Shown: one piece after another, positions 11,191 through 23,941 of the stretch
Layout of the letters: every line of letters starts with the position of its first letter
Position numbering within the stretch: position 1 is the first letter of the stretch
Assembly: GCA_030998225.1 (NCBI GenBank)
Contig: JAPYXD010000555.1
Location: forward strand, 3,906,001 to 3,970,000
Length of the DNA: 64,000 nucleotides
Direction of reading: 5' to 3'
Source of the DNA: Diplolepis rosae
Lineage: Eukaryota; Arthropoda; Insecta; Hymenoptera; Diplolepididae
Made by a program: the position numbers and the translations under genes
The notes under the pieces: model-generated
The model's input: only the letters and a program-made list of their open reading frames with translations
Told to the model about the DNA's origin: nothing
Database searches by the model: none

Positions 11191-11799
11191 GCCTTACTTT
11201 TTAGTTTTTTTTTTATATATCTGCCATGGATAATTTTTAATGTGAAAATAAAAAGAGTCTGACCCTATGCCAAAATAACAAAATATTTTATAAAAAATAG
11301 TGATTTTTATTGTTTTTTTAAGATTCGACGGCTCCGCTAGGGTCAGCGAAATAAAATGGTGAATGTTTCGAATCATTGTATTGTGAATAGAGCAGGCTAC
11401 ACATACGTGGATCTGTAAAGCTGTATTGATTCACAGCTGACATTGCCGGTGTAGGCTATAATATTTTTGTTTGGTCGAGAATTAAGGGAATCAATTAAGG
11501 ATCAACAAAGAATCAGCTGGACTCAATTGGAATCAACAGGAATCAATCCTAATGATGCAGCTCAATGCGTGCAACTGTCGGAATGATCACTGTGATTCTT
11601 CTGAGGTTGGATTCGATTCTTTTCTTTTCTAATTGTCAGAATCAAACCGGATCATGCTTCAAGTATGGAATCACATGAATCGTGAGCTAGTTAACGGAAT
11701 AATTGTGCTCACGTAGAATCCATTTTGAGTGAACGGCCCCTCGATACACACATACACAACCAGCTTGGAAGCGTACGTGGAAGCAAGTCGGCTGTATAA

Positions 11800-12210
11800 A
11801 ACCATGAATGTTATTTATTAAAAATGTTATTAAATCAACAAAAATATTTTTTTAACTTTTAAAAATAATCGTTGACATCAAGCTATTCAAACGCATATCA
11901 CAGTTGCTCAATGATGGTTAGGTTTAAGTTGCAATGTTGCCCGATCTACGAGTCTGCCGCTGGCATAGGATTAGTGACTAAACGTATGCATGTATACTAT
12001 GAATTCTAAGCCAGTTACGCAATAATATTTACACCATGCGGGTCTATGAAATTTTTTCAAAACAGCATAGCTCGACGACGCCCCACGGGACTGTACAATT
12101 TGTACGGGGATGGGACTTGCATTCAACCTTAAGCTGAACAAATTTAATGTTAATTCAAAAATTGATCAAAATAACCGACTTTAATTTATTCTGCATAAAT
12201 TTTGATATAT
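11800..12210. other. Gene-free stretch
   Basis: Nothing recognisable beyond short AT-rich words. Confidence 0.4.
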
Positions 12211-12540
12211 CTATTCTCCAGGCTTGAGCGCTTCATGCGAATAAATTAATGCAGTTGAAATGTTTATTTATTTTATGATGAACAATAAATAAACTTTAAG
12301 TTGAAAAAATTAAATGTTATTTTAAAATTATTTAGTTGAGTTCCAAATTTTTGCCAATTGATCAAAACTAGATATATCAAAATGTATGAAGAATAAGATA
12401 GAGTCGGTTATCTTGATGAAGTTTTAAATTACCATTTAATTTTTTTAACTTAAAGTTTATTTATCGTTCATCATAAAATAAACATTTCAACCGCACGAAT
12501 ATATCCGTAAGAAGCGCTCGAGCCTGGAGAATATTCCTAT
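12211..12540. repeat. Inverted repeat, about 100-bp arms
   Basis: The left arm (ATTCTCCAGGCTTGAGCGC... to about 12315) is repeated inverted at about 12420-12540. A single diverged arm also lies at 5255-5360. The unit looks like a foldback element. No coding capacity. Confidence 0.7.
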
Positions 12541-13087
12541 GCAAAAAACCTCTCCTGCCTACTGTCTGAGCGCTCCTTTCGGTTTTAAAATAATTTTTCA
12601 AAAACTTGGGTATTATAAATAATTTGAAAATGAATTTATATTTTTATTAATGGGAATAACCATACCTTATTATTTAAAACCTAAACTTATTGCAAAGATC
12701 AGTTTGAAATTGTGTAGAATCAGATTACATAAATTTATTATCTTAGTATATTCTTCTTCTTGCTTGTGGCTTCTTGCTGAAACTAGCAAATAGCCATATC
12801 ACCGAGTATATTAAAATATAATACACTCGATAACTTGAGCGCTGCTATAAACTATAGTGTATTGTGCATCAAGGGACAAAAATAGGCTTTTTTAGGCAAG
12901 TGTTACTCAACCTAAGCTAGCATGTATTTTCATATGTAACTTTGCAAAAAACTTTATCATGCCTACTGGTTCCAATTTTAAAAATGAAATGTTCAGCAGC
13001 TAAAATCATTAAAAATTGGAAAAATTCAATCATTTTCAAAAAATTAGTAAAAAGCGATAGTTAGGAACACGTCTGTTCGTATGTACA

Positions 13088-13479
13088 TCGTTGGCACCGT
13101 ACTGACAAACCCTTGTACATTTGAACTGCGCATGCGTCTATTACATTACGCTACTACTACAAAAGATCGAGAAAATCAAAATGGCCGGAAGTATTCGCGA
13201 AATGTCAAGTAAGATGGGCGATAATCACGGCCATTTCGACCTTTTCAGATTGGATTCGAGTGTACGCATAAAAACTAGTATATGCGCCGAAGTCACATAA
13301 AACAGAATATGTGCCAATGCACACAATTCGGGTAATTACGAGACTCGCTTAAAATGCTCGCAGGACTGATCGCGCCTCGGCTTCGTCTTGGCTTCGTCTT
13401 GGCTTTGTCTCGGCTTCGATCTCCTGGGAGCATTGTCGCTCGTCGCGTAATAACCCTCATTATGCGCCTAGGCACGTAA
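13088..13479. mobile_element. 0.5-kb TIR element, copy 3 (5' truncated)
   Basis: Begins at the internal word CGTTGGCACCGTACTGACAA and keeps the right end AGGCACGTAA. The GGCTTCGTCTT strip at 13375-13420 is expanded to about four units, compared with one in copies 1 and 2. Confidence 0.8.
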
Positions 13480-13872
13480 TATACTAAATAATTTGATAAC
13501 CAATTCTAATTTAGTAAATAATTTTTTTTTTAACGCAAAAAGTCTTAATTTTTTTTTAAAATGCTATCCAGAGAGCTTTTTTCCTCCTTGGAGAAGACTC
13601 AATATAAAATAGACTTTCTAGAAAGCTGATAAAAAAAAATTTTTCCTTAAAAAATACACGCTTTTGTCCATTCGTAAGAATCATCACGACCGTCTCGGAT
13701 TTTTTAACTAGGTATAGGACAATAGTCTTCTTCAAGGAGAAAAAGAACCCCTCAGGTTAGCACTTAAAAAAAAAAATTATCAGTCAACAAAGCGACTTCT
13801 CCCGGGTAGATTTTTAAACAATTTTTATCTAGACGGAGAACTGAAGAGCTCGATCGGTGAGAGACTCCGGTA

Positions 13873-15011
13873 CACGGAAAAAATTTGTCGCTTAAAAAGT
13901 CATCGACTTTGTATAATACTCGTGGATAGGTTAGAAAGTCGACTAAACATTATGAGCCTCCTTATTGAAGAATATGATAGATAGTCGCTGAAAATTTAAA
14001 ACGTAAAATCGAAAGTTTAAGTGACAGTCGCGGAAAATTTAAAACACCGTGGGTTGGGGGTTCCATTGTCTCTAAACCAGGCATCGAAAGTCTAAGTGAC
14101 AGTCGAAGAAAATTTTGAACAGTGTAAAAAGGAAAATATTATTTTCTGTGATATGATCCTGCACTTATATAGTTAATTATTTTTCACTTTTACATTACCT
14201 ATATAATCCTAATATGAACTTACCATTATATTTAACACTGCACATTACAGAAACGCAATTTTTTATAAACACTTCGCAGCATCGAGAATCGAACGCTCGC
14301 ACGCACGCACGCATCCTAACCTAATTCTAATCGCACGCCTTAACCCGCATATCCGTTACATGTCATGGAGACTTGTGTAAAATATTTGGATCACATTCAG
14401 AGTTTGAAGGCAAATCTAAAATAATAGATAAACTTCAAATTTGACGTAATACACTTTATCAAGGTAAACATATACTTACTCGGAACTAATTCTTCAATGT
14501 ACGCTTCAACCCAGATTCAAACGAAACCAAACGACACGTAATCTCAAAATCTAACCAAAATTATTACAAAAACATAAAGCTGAGCTGCATTGTCTGCTGT
14601 GCGATGCTACGAATTACATTTCTGCGCATCGCTTTTTGCGACTGTCGAAGAAATTTTAGAAGACGGCATATAAAATCTGATGGACTTTAGAATACAATTT
14701 ACAAAACTATTTGTTTGAATTACTTTCATTTCAAATTATTCGATAGTCTTTTAAAATTTATGACAAATGAATCCAAAGATTATGAAACTTTTCATTACTT
14801 CTTAGAAAAGATCAGTTAGTGTTTAAAATACTTTTATAATAGTAAATACGCGACTTTTTTTCTTCGACCTGGTTTTCTAAAAGTTAGTCGACTTTTTTCT
14901 ACTATTTCCTAAAAGTCATTGAAACCTTACAAGACTTTCTCCGATTTTACTTTCTGTCCACGACTCTTCGAATAGTCTGTTAAATTTTAAGCGACAAATT
15001 TTTTCCGTGTA
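13873..15011. mobile_element. TIR element, 25-bp perfect ends, TA duplication
   Basis: The first 25 bases (CACGGAAAAAATTTGTCGCT...) are perfectly repeated inverted at 14987-15011, with TA on both sides, as for Tc1/mariner-type elements. Inside, the minus strand carries two strong 5' splice sites (GTAAGT at 14218-14223, and near 14474-14479). An ACGC microsatellite lies near 14303. No transposase frame was seen. It shares the CACGGAAAAA outer end with 5940-6347, 26015-27251 and 27391-28554, but the interiors differ. Confidence 0.85.
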
Positions 15012-15333
15012 GTAAAGACACCAAGAAAAGTTTTCAAAAATGAAAATTGTTCGGGATTAATAATTTTTGTTATTAATAAACATTTTGGACATCTTTTCAA
15101 AACTTTTCCGGCCGGTTTGATTCAAAATTACTAAGTTTTGTTCGTTTCATCCTGTTCTTTACATACAGTGAATTCTACATATTTATTCAATACGTGATGT
15201 GCATACTGGACTGCTTCATTTTAATTTTAAAGCTATGAGATAAATTTTGAATTTTTTGATTTTTATTACTTTCGTTATTTCCTATATTTTAGGCTTTTAC
15301 AGAAAGTTTGAATTAATCCTTTAATTTATAGCA

Positions 15334-15375
15334 CTGAAGAGGTCCCCCCATTTGTGGCCGAAACGTTACGTTTCA
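15334..15375 (+). ncRNA. Hammerhead-like ribozyme motif
   Basis: The order is CTGAAGA (15334-15340), a GGTC...GGCC stem II (15341-15359), GAAA (15360-15363), then ACG-TTA-CGT, which can close stem III. These match the conserved core of a type I hammerhead. Stem I is weak by eye. Upstream sequence (TTTAATTTATAGCA) matches the copy at 54.2 kb, so it belongs to a dispersed element, plausibly Penelope-like. Self-cleavage is not shown. Confidence 0.5.
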
Positions 15376-15861
15376 ATGTGGTTTATATGGCGTTTTTAAA
15401 TGAGCATATCGAATTAGAATAAATAAATATGATTACCTTCACTATGAATAACAGATAAAAGCGTCAAAAGTATTGTAGTTTTCAGATCCATTATATCTGC
15501 TGAATACCTGTTTTCGGTTCCGTTGATGTTTTTTAAACTAGTGCTACAAATGATAGCGATTTAAGCATAAAAAGGTAGATCAAATGAAACGTGGCATCCC
15601 GGAAAATCATACGATTATCTTTTGTTTGGATTTCACCAATCATATTATATAATGTGTTGTTATCGAAGGTGCGTCATCCAGTGGTTTCATATCGTAGATG
15701 GAATTTACCCTCTCCAATCTACCAATTTATTGAAAAGAAAAAACCATTTTTCAAGTGCAATTTGTGGACATTTTAAAATTATATTACTTTCTTAACTAGT
15801 TCTTCAATTATATCAATAAGTTATCGCAAATTATATTTGGAGAATTGCTTTTCTCGATAAA

Positions 15862-15999
15862 ATGGAAGGGGTGAATTCTATTCACGATCTAAGACAGTCA
15901 CTAATTCGGGTAAAGCCGAAAATTTACGAAGACGAACGATTCGAACTAGTAATTTCTCGTCGTCCTCGCCTCGCTCGGCTATTTGAAGGTTTGAGATGA
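15862..15999 (+). CDS. Short open frame, unrecognised
   Basis: A 45-codon frame beginning MEGVNSIHDL and rich in charged residues has more codon-like composition than its surroundings. A second short frame, MVCQCAICGKYKALE, begins at 16095 after a TTTCAG-like acceptor and ends before GTTTGTGA. Together they could be exons of a small gene or a transposon fragment. No family was recognised and no promoter or polyadenylation signal was tied to them. Confidence 0.25.
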   Translation: MEGVNSIHDLRQSLIRVKPKIYEDERFELVISRRPRLARLFEGLR

Positions 16000-16639
16000 T
16001 TTCTGTCAATTTCTGTTTACAAAACTTGACAAATTGACAGAAATTTTAAAATCTTGAAATATTTAATCTTTATGACTTTCAGGAATTATTATAAATGGTT
16101 TGTCAGTGTGCGATCTGCGGGAAATATAAGGCACTAGAGGTTTGTGAAGTTGTAATATATTGAATGTATTATGTAAGGGAATTTGAGGTTAGGTTTTACT
16201 AATGTGTCATTCTCAAGTGATTTTAGTTTGCATTGTCTATGTTGTATTTTTCAATTGATTTGAAATATTGTTAATTTAGAATGATACTAATTTATATGGA
16301 TTTTTGATTTATTAAAATATTAAATATTGTCACTTTATACTTACCTTTCTTCTAATGCTATTTTCTTGAAGCTGCATGTAGACTAAAAGTTATTTATTAA
16401 ATAATAAATTGAAAATAAATAAAAACTTAAGTTATTTCTTCGTATATATACTTTCTTAAACATTGATTTGTATATTAATTGACACTATGCAATTACAGAA
16501 AATTAAATTTTATTATTGTGAAAAGTGATACAACTAATTGTAGAAAAGTCGCACAGATTTATTACTTTCTTTTTAAGAGTATAAATATGTTTTTCTTACA
16601 TGTACAAACAATTAAACATATCTCTTTGATCGCTCACAT

Positions 16640-17500
16640 TTTTAGTCCTATGAAAAAATTATTGGGTCATTTTGTCATCTTTCAGTCAGCTTTATAATTC
16701 CGCTTTCGTAGAAAGTTTGGTTCTTAGAGGCAAAAAACTGAATCAACTCATTTTCGACAGCCTCATTTGAATCGAATGTTTTTCTATTCAAATAGTTTTG
16801 GAGTGAACGGAATAAGTGATAATCGGATGATGCAAGGTCAGGATTATACGGTGGATGAGGCATCACTTACCAGTTCTGGCCGCTTTTCCGTGATTTCTTT
16901 GTCCAATTTCATTAGCTGGCGACAGTAGAAATTCGAATTGATAGTTTGGTTCCTTGGGGGCAGCTCAAAATAAACAATACCTTTTAAATCTTACCAAAAA
17001 CTCAGCATAACCTTCTTTTGATGAACATCGGCTTTTGATGTCGATTGTGCAGGCTCATTTCGCTTGCTCCATGATTTTTTTCGCACAAAGTTATCGTAAA
17101 CAACCCATTTTTCTGCTCGTTATGATTCGCTTTAAAAATGGATCGGTTTTGTTACCTTTCTGCAGTGAATCGCAAATGGAAATTCTTTTGGTGGGTTGAA
17201 TTTCTTTCAATTTGTGAGGAACCCAAATATCGAGCTTATTAACGTAACCAAGTTGTTTTAAATGTCTTTCAACGCATGTGTGTTGGGCGTCCAGAGCGTG
17301 GTGCATCTTTGAGGTCAAAATCTCCGGAACGAGAACGAGCAAATCAATTCTGGCACTGGCATTCTGTTAATGATTTTTCACCATAAACATCATACAACTT
17401 TTTCCAAGCTTGCACTGTGCTTTTACCTTTTCGGAAGTAAAAAAGTAAAATGTGACGAAAATGACCGCATTTCAAATCAATGCAAAACAATAAACAACAA
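16640..17500 (-). pseudogene. mariner transposase remnant
   Basis: On the minus strand, reading from high to low coordinates, the blocks are HTCVERHLKQLGYVNKLD, VPHKLKEI, RISICDSL, FLKRII, then PHPPYNPDLASSDYHLFRSL and QFFASKNQTFYESGI. These are the middle and C-terminal parts of a mariner transposase of the Hsmar1/cecropia kind. The first catalytic block GDEKW is changed to SRKMG. The third catalytic Asp (SSDYHLF) remains. Frameshifts separate the parts. No clear terminal repeats were found. Confidence 0.85.
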
Positions 17501-17530
17501 AACTTGAATTTTTTTTTTGCTGAATAATGT

Positions 17531-18260
17531 ATGAAACGTCAGCTGGCAAATACTATATGCGGTCTGAAGTTTACAATGGATGAGAACGACCTCGAACGAC
17601 TAAAGTCATCTAGCGGAAAAAAGCGAAATGATTTTGTCATTGCGGTGACCAATCTAAAAAACTTGGCGAAGCTCGCGAACAAGATCGCCGAGACCTTCCA
17701 ATTTTCGGATTCCAGCGTCGCGGCGATTGACCCCGGAAATTCAAATGCATTGGAAGCTAAAATTGATCTCCTCACTACCAGGCTCGCTGCCTTGGAATCT
17801 GAACACGAGCTCAATCCGACAAGGCAGAGCCGCGGTCGCGGCCGCAATCGCTCTACATTCGACAACTTACGAGCGAGTTCCAGTAGCAGGAGCGCTTCCG
17901 GAAGATGCTGGTACCATCAGAGATACCATAAAAAAGCACGTAAGTGCACTAAACCCTGCTCATGAGTTCCAAATGTAAATAATAGTGGCAATAGCTCATC
18001 GAATTCGCAAAACTGAGTTCGCCCGTACGGGTGGAGACTTGCGGTTCCGGTGAATCTTCAAAATGTCTCCATGTTCGCGATCGAAATCTATCATCCCTGT
18101 TTCGAAGGATAACAAGTGTAGGCCTTCCGACCTTGTCTTATTTGCCGCGAACGATTCGCGCATTTTGACTTTTAGAAAGAAACGTATTTTCCTTGACTTA
18201 CCACACAAGGGAGCACGCCACTTTGTCCTGAATTCTAGAATTTGGATTGGAAGGTAACAC
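17531..18260 (+). pseudogene. Ty3-type gag and protease remnant
   Basis: The frame at 17531-17965 ends in a basic, Arg/Ser-rich segment followed by CWYHQRYHKKARKCTKPC. This C-x2-H-x9-C-x3-C arrangement recalls the gag zinc motif of the CsRn1-like clade of Ty3 retroelements. A second frame (18063-18257) has CRPSDLVLFAANDSRILTF, the part of the aspartic protease after the catalytic loop; the DTG itself is not readable. The pol of the same element resumes at about 21725 on the same strand, so 18261-21724 is an interruption. Stops and a frameshift show it is dead. Confidence 0.75.
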
Positions 18261-19227
18261 CTTTACAAATGTTCGTACTGGAATGATTACCAGCACCTAA
18301 AAATTTGTAATAAAATAAATATTTCAATATAAAAAGATATAGGAGGAAAGTTAAGAGAAGAATACAGCAATCCGTAGAGAAACTTACTTTTATTTTCTTG
18401 TTTTAGTTTCCTAGTAAATCCTGGGAGATCGATCGTTGAAAAGGGGTCTGAGAACTCCGTAAAATTTCCGTTAAAATTGGTAAAATTCAGTGAAAATTCC
18501 AAAATAAAATTCTGTAAAAATCCGTTGCCCTTTTATTGTGGTAAAACTTTTTTTTAAATCCTTAGAAATGTTTGTGTTTATAAGAAAACCGTCAAAACAA
18601 AATTAACTATCGAAAAATGAATATACATGGGCTTTTATGTGTTTTCCCCTTTTCCCTTTCTACTTCAAGGTCTTCCCATGGGAGTGGAAATTTCTAGTTC
18701 CGTTTCCGGATTAGTTGAAAGTTCAAGATAAGTTGTTACGCCCTCGTAATACTAGAAGAAAATTCTAGGGGCTGACCCATTGGGTTGCCAAATTTTTCCA
18801 AGTTCATCGATTTCCCAATAGATGGCGACATTTGTACATTCTTAAATAAAATACATTATAAATTCGTTACTGAAACAATTATGCTTTACAGGACATATTA
18901 ATTTTGAATAACAAAAGATCTAAATTACACTATGGTTCATTTATATATTAAATTAGCTTACAAAGTCGTTAAATTAAATAAAAAATGTTTCTATTTTAAA
19001 TTCAAAAGAATTATTATTATTTAAGATTAATGCATATTTCATAGTTGATTTTCTAAATTATTCTTATTAAACAACGAATATTTTGTTTGAATATATAAGA
19101 TTTCAAATTTAGAAAAGTAAATTCATACCTAAGTTTTCATTTGTAAATCGATTCTTAAAACACAAGCACTTATTCTAAAATTTAATTTTGAGTAGTCATT
19201 TTCTATTACCCTGATTTAACATTTTTA

Positions 19228-19975
19228 CATTCTCATCATGGATGAGAAGGTATTGGTTTTATGTGAAAAATGACTTTCGAAATTTTCATCAAATCTTTAC
19301 GTTTTGAGACCCCCTGAATCAGAAAAAAGGGTTTTTATGAAAGTGTCTGTCTGTCTGTCTGTCTGTAGGTCGTGTGCAGCATAACTCTCGATAGAATTAT
19401 CAGATTTAATTGAGCTTTGGTACACTTTATCAGAGCCGAAAAAGTAAGGACAAGTTCGTTAACCAGCCACATCCAATCAAAATTGAGGGATTCAGCACTA
19501 CTTTTGTGTTTTTGAAAATAATTTTTTGAAAAAATCAAAAATTTCAATACTGGTTTTTGATAGTGCTCATAAATCTCTACAAATTATCCTGATAACATTT
19601 TTTGATTAAATCAAAATTAGAAATGTTACAGCATATTCAAATTCGAAAGAAGTCAATATCAAAATTCCATTTTTCAGTTAAATTATACGAGATACGAAAA
19701 AACGTTATGATACAATATTATTTTCTACATTAAGTCCTACAAATTTGAATAATAACGTTTTTTCATAAGATGCATATTTTTCTTTTTAATTAAAAAAAAA
19801 AGCTATTGAAAATCCAAAATTCAATTTTTTAACAACAATATTCGAAATACGAAAAAAACGTAAGAATACAAAGTTGTTCGTTTCAAAAATATTGTATTCG
19901 AAACAAATTAAAAATGTGCGCGAAAATTATCTATAAAATACATATCAGATTGTATAATCGTGTTGGTAAAACAGA
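19228..19975. mobile_element. ACATTCTCATCATG-family element, right-truncated
   Basis: It aligns from its first base with 33222 onward, including the TCTG microsatellite (19346-19366) and the blocks CGATAGAATTATCAGATT and GTTCGTTTCAAAAA. The right end, CATGATGAGAATGT in the full copy, is missing. Confidence 0.8.
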
Positions 19976-20791
19976 ACATTTCTATTATTTCAAATCTTGA
20001 ATAACGGTAGTTTAATTAACTTAAATTGTTAACTTTTCTAGTACTTAGTTTATACACTTATGTATTCTAAAATTTGTTGCAAATTAAACTAGATCTTCTG
20101 CAAATAAGTTTTGTTTTAAAATTTACAAACTCAAAAATATATTTATAAAGAATAGGTATATATATTTTTGTGAAGGTAAGATAGTAATGTTTGTTAAGTT
20201 ACTGTTGAAATACGTTGTGAATAAATTCAAATACATATCATGTAAATTGATACTTTAACTTTTTAGAATTGATTCAAAATAAAAGAGTGTATGAATATCT
20301 TTAAGTAAATTTTAAATTAATATATCTTCAGAAATAAATTCTCATAAATTTATACATTGATAAAGTAGATTCCTAATTAAATCTTTCAATAATTTTCCAT
20401 TGGTTTTTGTCTACATTCTATAAGTTTGAAACGTTAGTTCACATAATAATAAATAGATTCAAATTACAGTTCCCTTATTAGCTAATATAATTGTTTATTT
20501 TTATTTTTTATTCATAGCATACTAAATAATATTAAAAAAATGATATTCATTTGTTATTGAATTCAAGTATTTTATAAATTCTTATTCTCAAAAAATTTAT
20601 TTTCTATGTTGAATAGAATAAGATATTAGCTAAATGGAGAATGCACTTTGTATCTATTTGTATTTGCATGGGCGGGTTATTTATCTGTTAGAGAATGGTA
20701 AATAACTATATTTGAAAAGGAATACGATTGTGGGTAGTATATTTAGGTTTAAATTTCAAAGTACAAACTTTATTACGTTTACCGATTTCTA

Positions 20792-21518
20792 CACAGAGAA
20801 AAATAGCATCTGGTCATAATGACTAGGAATAATGTAGTTGGAAATAAAAAAGTGACTGTAACGAGGGAGACTTGTTGTCGCTACTTGACCTATGGCTACA
20901 GTAACATGATTTGTAGCCATGTTAGCCATATTCTGAATACCTGGTCGTGACGACTAGTTAACATCGTTGAAATTGTCCTTAACTCTTAAACCTAGCTATG
21001 AGAACTTGAAACATTGAGTTGTCATGGCTAGAATAACGTAGTCGCTATAACCAGTGGAGCAAACTTCACACTCGTTGAAATCGCTGTGTATTGTTTCGAG
21101 TAATGCATATTATTTTTCATAGCAACTGATAGCGACTCTTTTGAGAAATTGATTTGAAGTGTCCAGCGGCTCGAAACTGTGATTTTAAATCCTACTACTT
21201 TTAAAGTTTCAACCCGCTCTACAGATGCCGACAAACAGATTTTCAAAAGAGGTGATATGAAAAATACAATGTTTCACGTAGTGATTTCATGCATTTGATT
21301 TTAGGAATTTGATTTTACATAACTTTATAGTTGACACTTACATATAGTGATTGTAACAACATTAAATAGTCGCTGTGACTACATTACTTAGTCACTGCGA
21401 CCACTTTTAGCACCTACATTGACGGGTCAACCATTGCTTGAATTCAACCACAAAAAGTAGTTAAGGACATTTTCAACTACATATATCACGTCACTATACC
21501 CAGGATTTTTTCTCAGTG
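20792..21518. mobile_element. TIR element CACAGAGAAAAA, TA duplication
   Basis: The left end CACAGAGAAAAAT and the right end ATTTTTTCTCAGTG are imperfect inverted repeats, with TA on both sides. Internally, words such as TAGTCGCTGTGAC and TGGTCATAATGACTAG recur in both orientations. No coding frame. Confidence 0.65.
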
Positions 21519-21724
21519 TAAGCAAGATTCCGGTATTTGTATTGTCGCAGCTGTACATTTATCTCAAAAGGCTTTCGAATCCACATAATCTTTAAGGTAG
21601 ATATTGCGTTCAAAATAGTTACATCTTTAAGATTAAAATTTCGTAGAAAATATAAAATAAAATATTGCAGTTATGGATTACAGAAAATAATAAAAAAATA
21701 AAAAGTATGAGACAGACGTAGGAC

Positions 21725-23941
21725 GTTACACTTCTTTCGCCGAGATCCTAGCTAAATTCCCAGAGGTTACAAGTCTGCTGCAAGCTTCAGCAGCACGAAC
21801 ATTCGACGTCCTCCATTATATTTGCACTGAGGGTCGCCCGTGGCTGGACGTTCCCGCCGCTTGGCCCCTGACAAGTTGCGTGAAGCTAAGACTCAATTCC
21901 AGCAAATGCTCCACGCCAAGATTATAAAGCCATCAAACAGCCCTTGGGCATCCCCCATACACATGACCCTCAAGAAAAATGGTCAGTGGAGGATTTGCGG
22001 GGACTACTGGCGATTAAACGCCGTCACTATACCGGATCGGTACCCCGTTCCCCAATTGCATGACTTTTCTGCCAATTTACACGGGGAATAGATATTTACT
22101 AAGTTTGACCTTCGCACGGCGTACCATCAAATACCAGTTGCCCCTGAGGACACACCCAAGACTGCAATCATCACCCCGTTCGTTTTATTCGAGTATGTGG
22201 TGATGACTTTCGGGATGCGAAATGCGGGGCAAATCTTTCAGAGGTACATCTTCCAAGCCCTAGGTGACCTCGACTTCGCGTTTGCATACATCGACGAAAT
22301 CCTTATCGCTTCCTCAAGCGTAGAAGAGCACAAAAACCATCTTTCCGTGGTATTTGATCGTCTGAAAAAGCACGGGCTACAGGTAAACATGGAAAAGTAC
22401 CTGTTTGGTAAGTACGAAATAGAATTTTTTGGCCACATCATAAACGAGCAAGAGCTTGCTCCGACCCCACAGAAGGTCGAGGCCGTCAGCCAGTTTCCAA
22501 AGCCTCGGACCGTCGTCGAATTACGACGCTTTTTGGGCCTAGCCAATTTCTATCGCCGTAGTATCCGGCACGTTGCTCAATCTCAAGCACCGCTTAATCT
22601 ATTTTTGCAAGATTCACGCAAGACTGATAAGTGCAGTATGCCCTGGAATTCAGACGCCGAGGCGGCGTTTAGTCAAATTAAAAACGACATTGCTAACACG
22701 GCACTTTTGGCTCACTCACTCACATTTTCGTCATTTTCCAGAGGGTCGTGCTTTTCAGATCGTCACAGATTAGAAGCCTTCGCACTGCGCATGGAGAAGG
22801 CATGTCTTCGTCAACAACGACAGTTGTCATTTATTTCCTAGTTCTCAACGGTTATCGTACACCTTCCTGGCACAGACAACCTAGTCGCTGATGCCCTTTC
22901 ACGCGTCGAGTCCATCCTCTTACCTACAGAAATTCGACTTAACGAGCTTGCTGAAGCACAGAAGACTGGCAAAGACCTCGAGCGCGTTCTCCAGATCCCG
23001 GGTGGCTCGAATACTGACAATGGTCGATCGTTTTTCGCGCTGGCCTGAGGCAGTAACCCTCAAGGACACCAAGGCCACGACGATATATCGAGCCTTCACA
23101 GATAATTGGATAACTCGTTTCGGCCCCCCTGAAACTTTGACAACCGATCAGGGTAGTCAATTTGAATCTCGACTCTTTAAAGCATTATTGCAACTTTCCG
23201 GGTGCCACCATATCCATACAACGGCGTATCACCCCGCATCCAACGGAATGATCGAGCGTTGGCACCGCTTATTTAAAGCAGCGATCATGTCATGCGACGC
23301 GCAGCTGGACACAAACATTTTCCACAGTCATGTTGGGCGTACGATCCAATGCCATGGATTGCGGGTCATCGCCTGCCGAATTCATCAGCGGCACCACTCT
23401 GCGCATTCCAGGCGAGTTCGTCCTTCCGGAGAACTTTGCCCCAAACCCTCAGACATTTCTAGAGGAGTTTTGCGAGCACATGCACCTGGTTAAACCTGTC
23501 CTTGTTGAGCACCGGCACAAACGGAACGTCTTTATACATAAAAATCTTTCTGATTGTTCCCATGTGTTCCTGAAGGTCGGACCGGTCAAGAAATCTCTCG
23601 AGCCTCCATACTCGGGACCGCACAGGGTTGTCGCTCGTCCGTCAGATCTGGTCATCGATATTGATGTTAATGGTAAGACAAGATCCGTTTCTATGGAAAA
23701 TGTAAAACCTGCGTTTTTCTTGCGAGAAGCCGTGAACGATGTACGGCAAACTGCTATTTCTGCGACTAATGTACCTGTGACTGCTAGGCAACCAGTAGCT
23801 TTAGACCTTTCGAGTGACAATGTTGTGCAACCTGTAAACGGAGCTGATACTGTTCTTTCATGCAAGGAGAACTCGCTTAATTTAAACCTTCGACCGCCAT
23901 TAAAGAGCTATTCCAAAAAACGTGTTAATTTTAGTACGTAA
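21725..23941 (+). pseudogene. Ty3-type pol: reverse transcriptase to integrase
   Basis: Reading resumes with FAEILAKFPEVTSLL, then the RT block LAPDKLREAK, KPSNSPWASPIH, GQWRICGDYWRLN. An amber codon near 22090 replaces a Lys before IFTKFDLRTAYHQIP. The catalytic YxDD reads AYIDE, so the second Asp is Glu. RNase H is mostly deleted after frameshifts near 22730. Integrase starts without its zinc domain (ILTMVDRFSRWPEAV) but keeps D, D and E in VDRFSRW, TTDQGSQFES and NGMIERWHR, then breaks into another frame (23330-23941) holding the LEPPYSGPHRVV module. It is inactive by several independent lesions. Confidence 0.9.

Larger units (their letters stand above)
5781..11743. mobile_element. 6-kb TIR element with 8-bp target duplication
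   Basis: The left end CGAGGGGCCGTTCACT (5781-5796) is repeated inverted at the right end (11728-11743). Both ends are flanked by ATACACAC (5773-5780 and 11744-11751), a perfect 8-bp duplication. Subterminal regions on both sides (5797-5935, 6349-6410 and 11465-11740) are dense in GAATCA/AGAATC motifs. An 8-bp duplication fits hAT, P and a few other DNA-transposon groups, but no transposase is readable. The interior is filled by other repeats: 5940-6347, 8634-9145, 9307-10119 and a non-LTR fragment. It is probably a small non-autonomous element swollen by later insertions. Confidence 0.75.
18261..21724. other. Insertion interrupting the Ty3 element
   Basis: About 3.5 kb of AT-rich DNA separates protease from reverse transcriptase of one retroelement. 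It contains a truncated ACATTCTCATCATG-family element (19228-19975) and a TA-flanked element (20792-21518). The remainder, including 18290-19220 and 19980-20780, shows no gene. Confidence 0.6.

Noticed and set aside
23449..23865. Minus-strand 138-codon frame
   Set aside because: Shadow of the Ty3 integrase C-terminal region, which is read on the plus strand.
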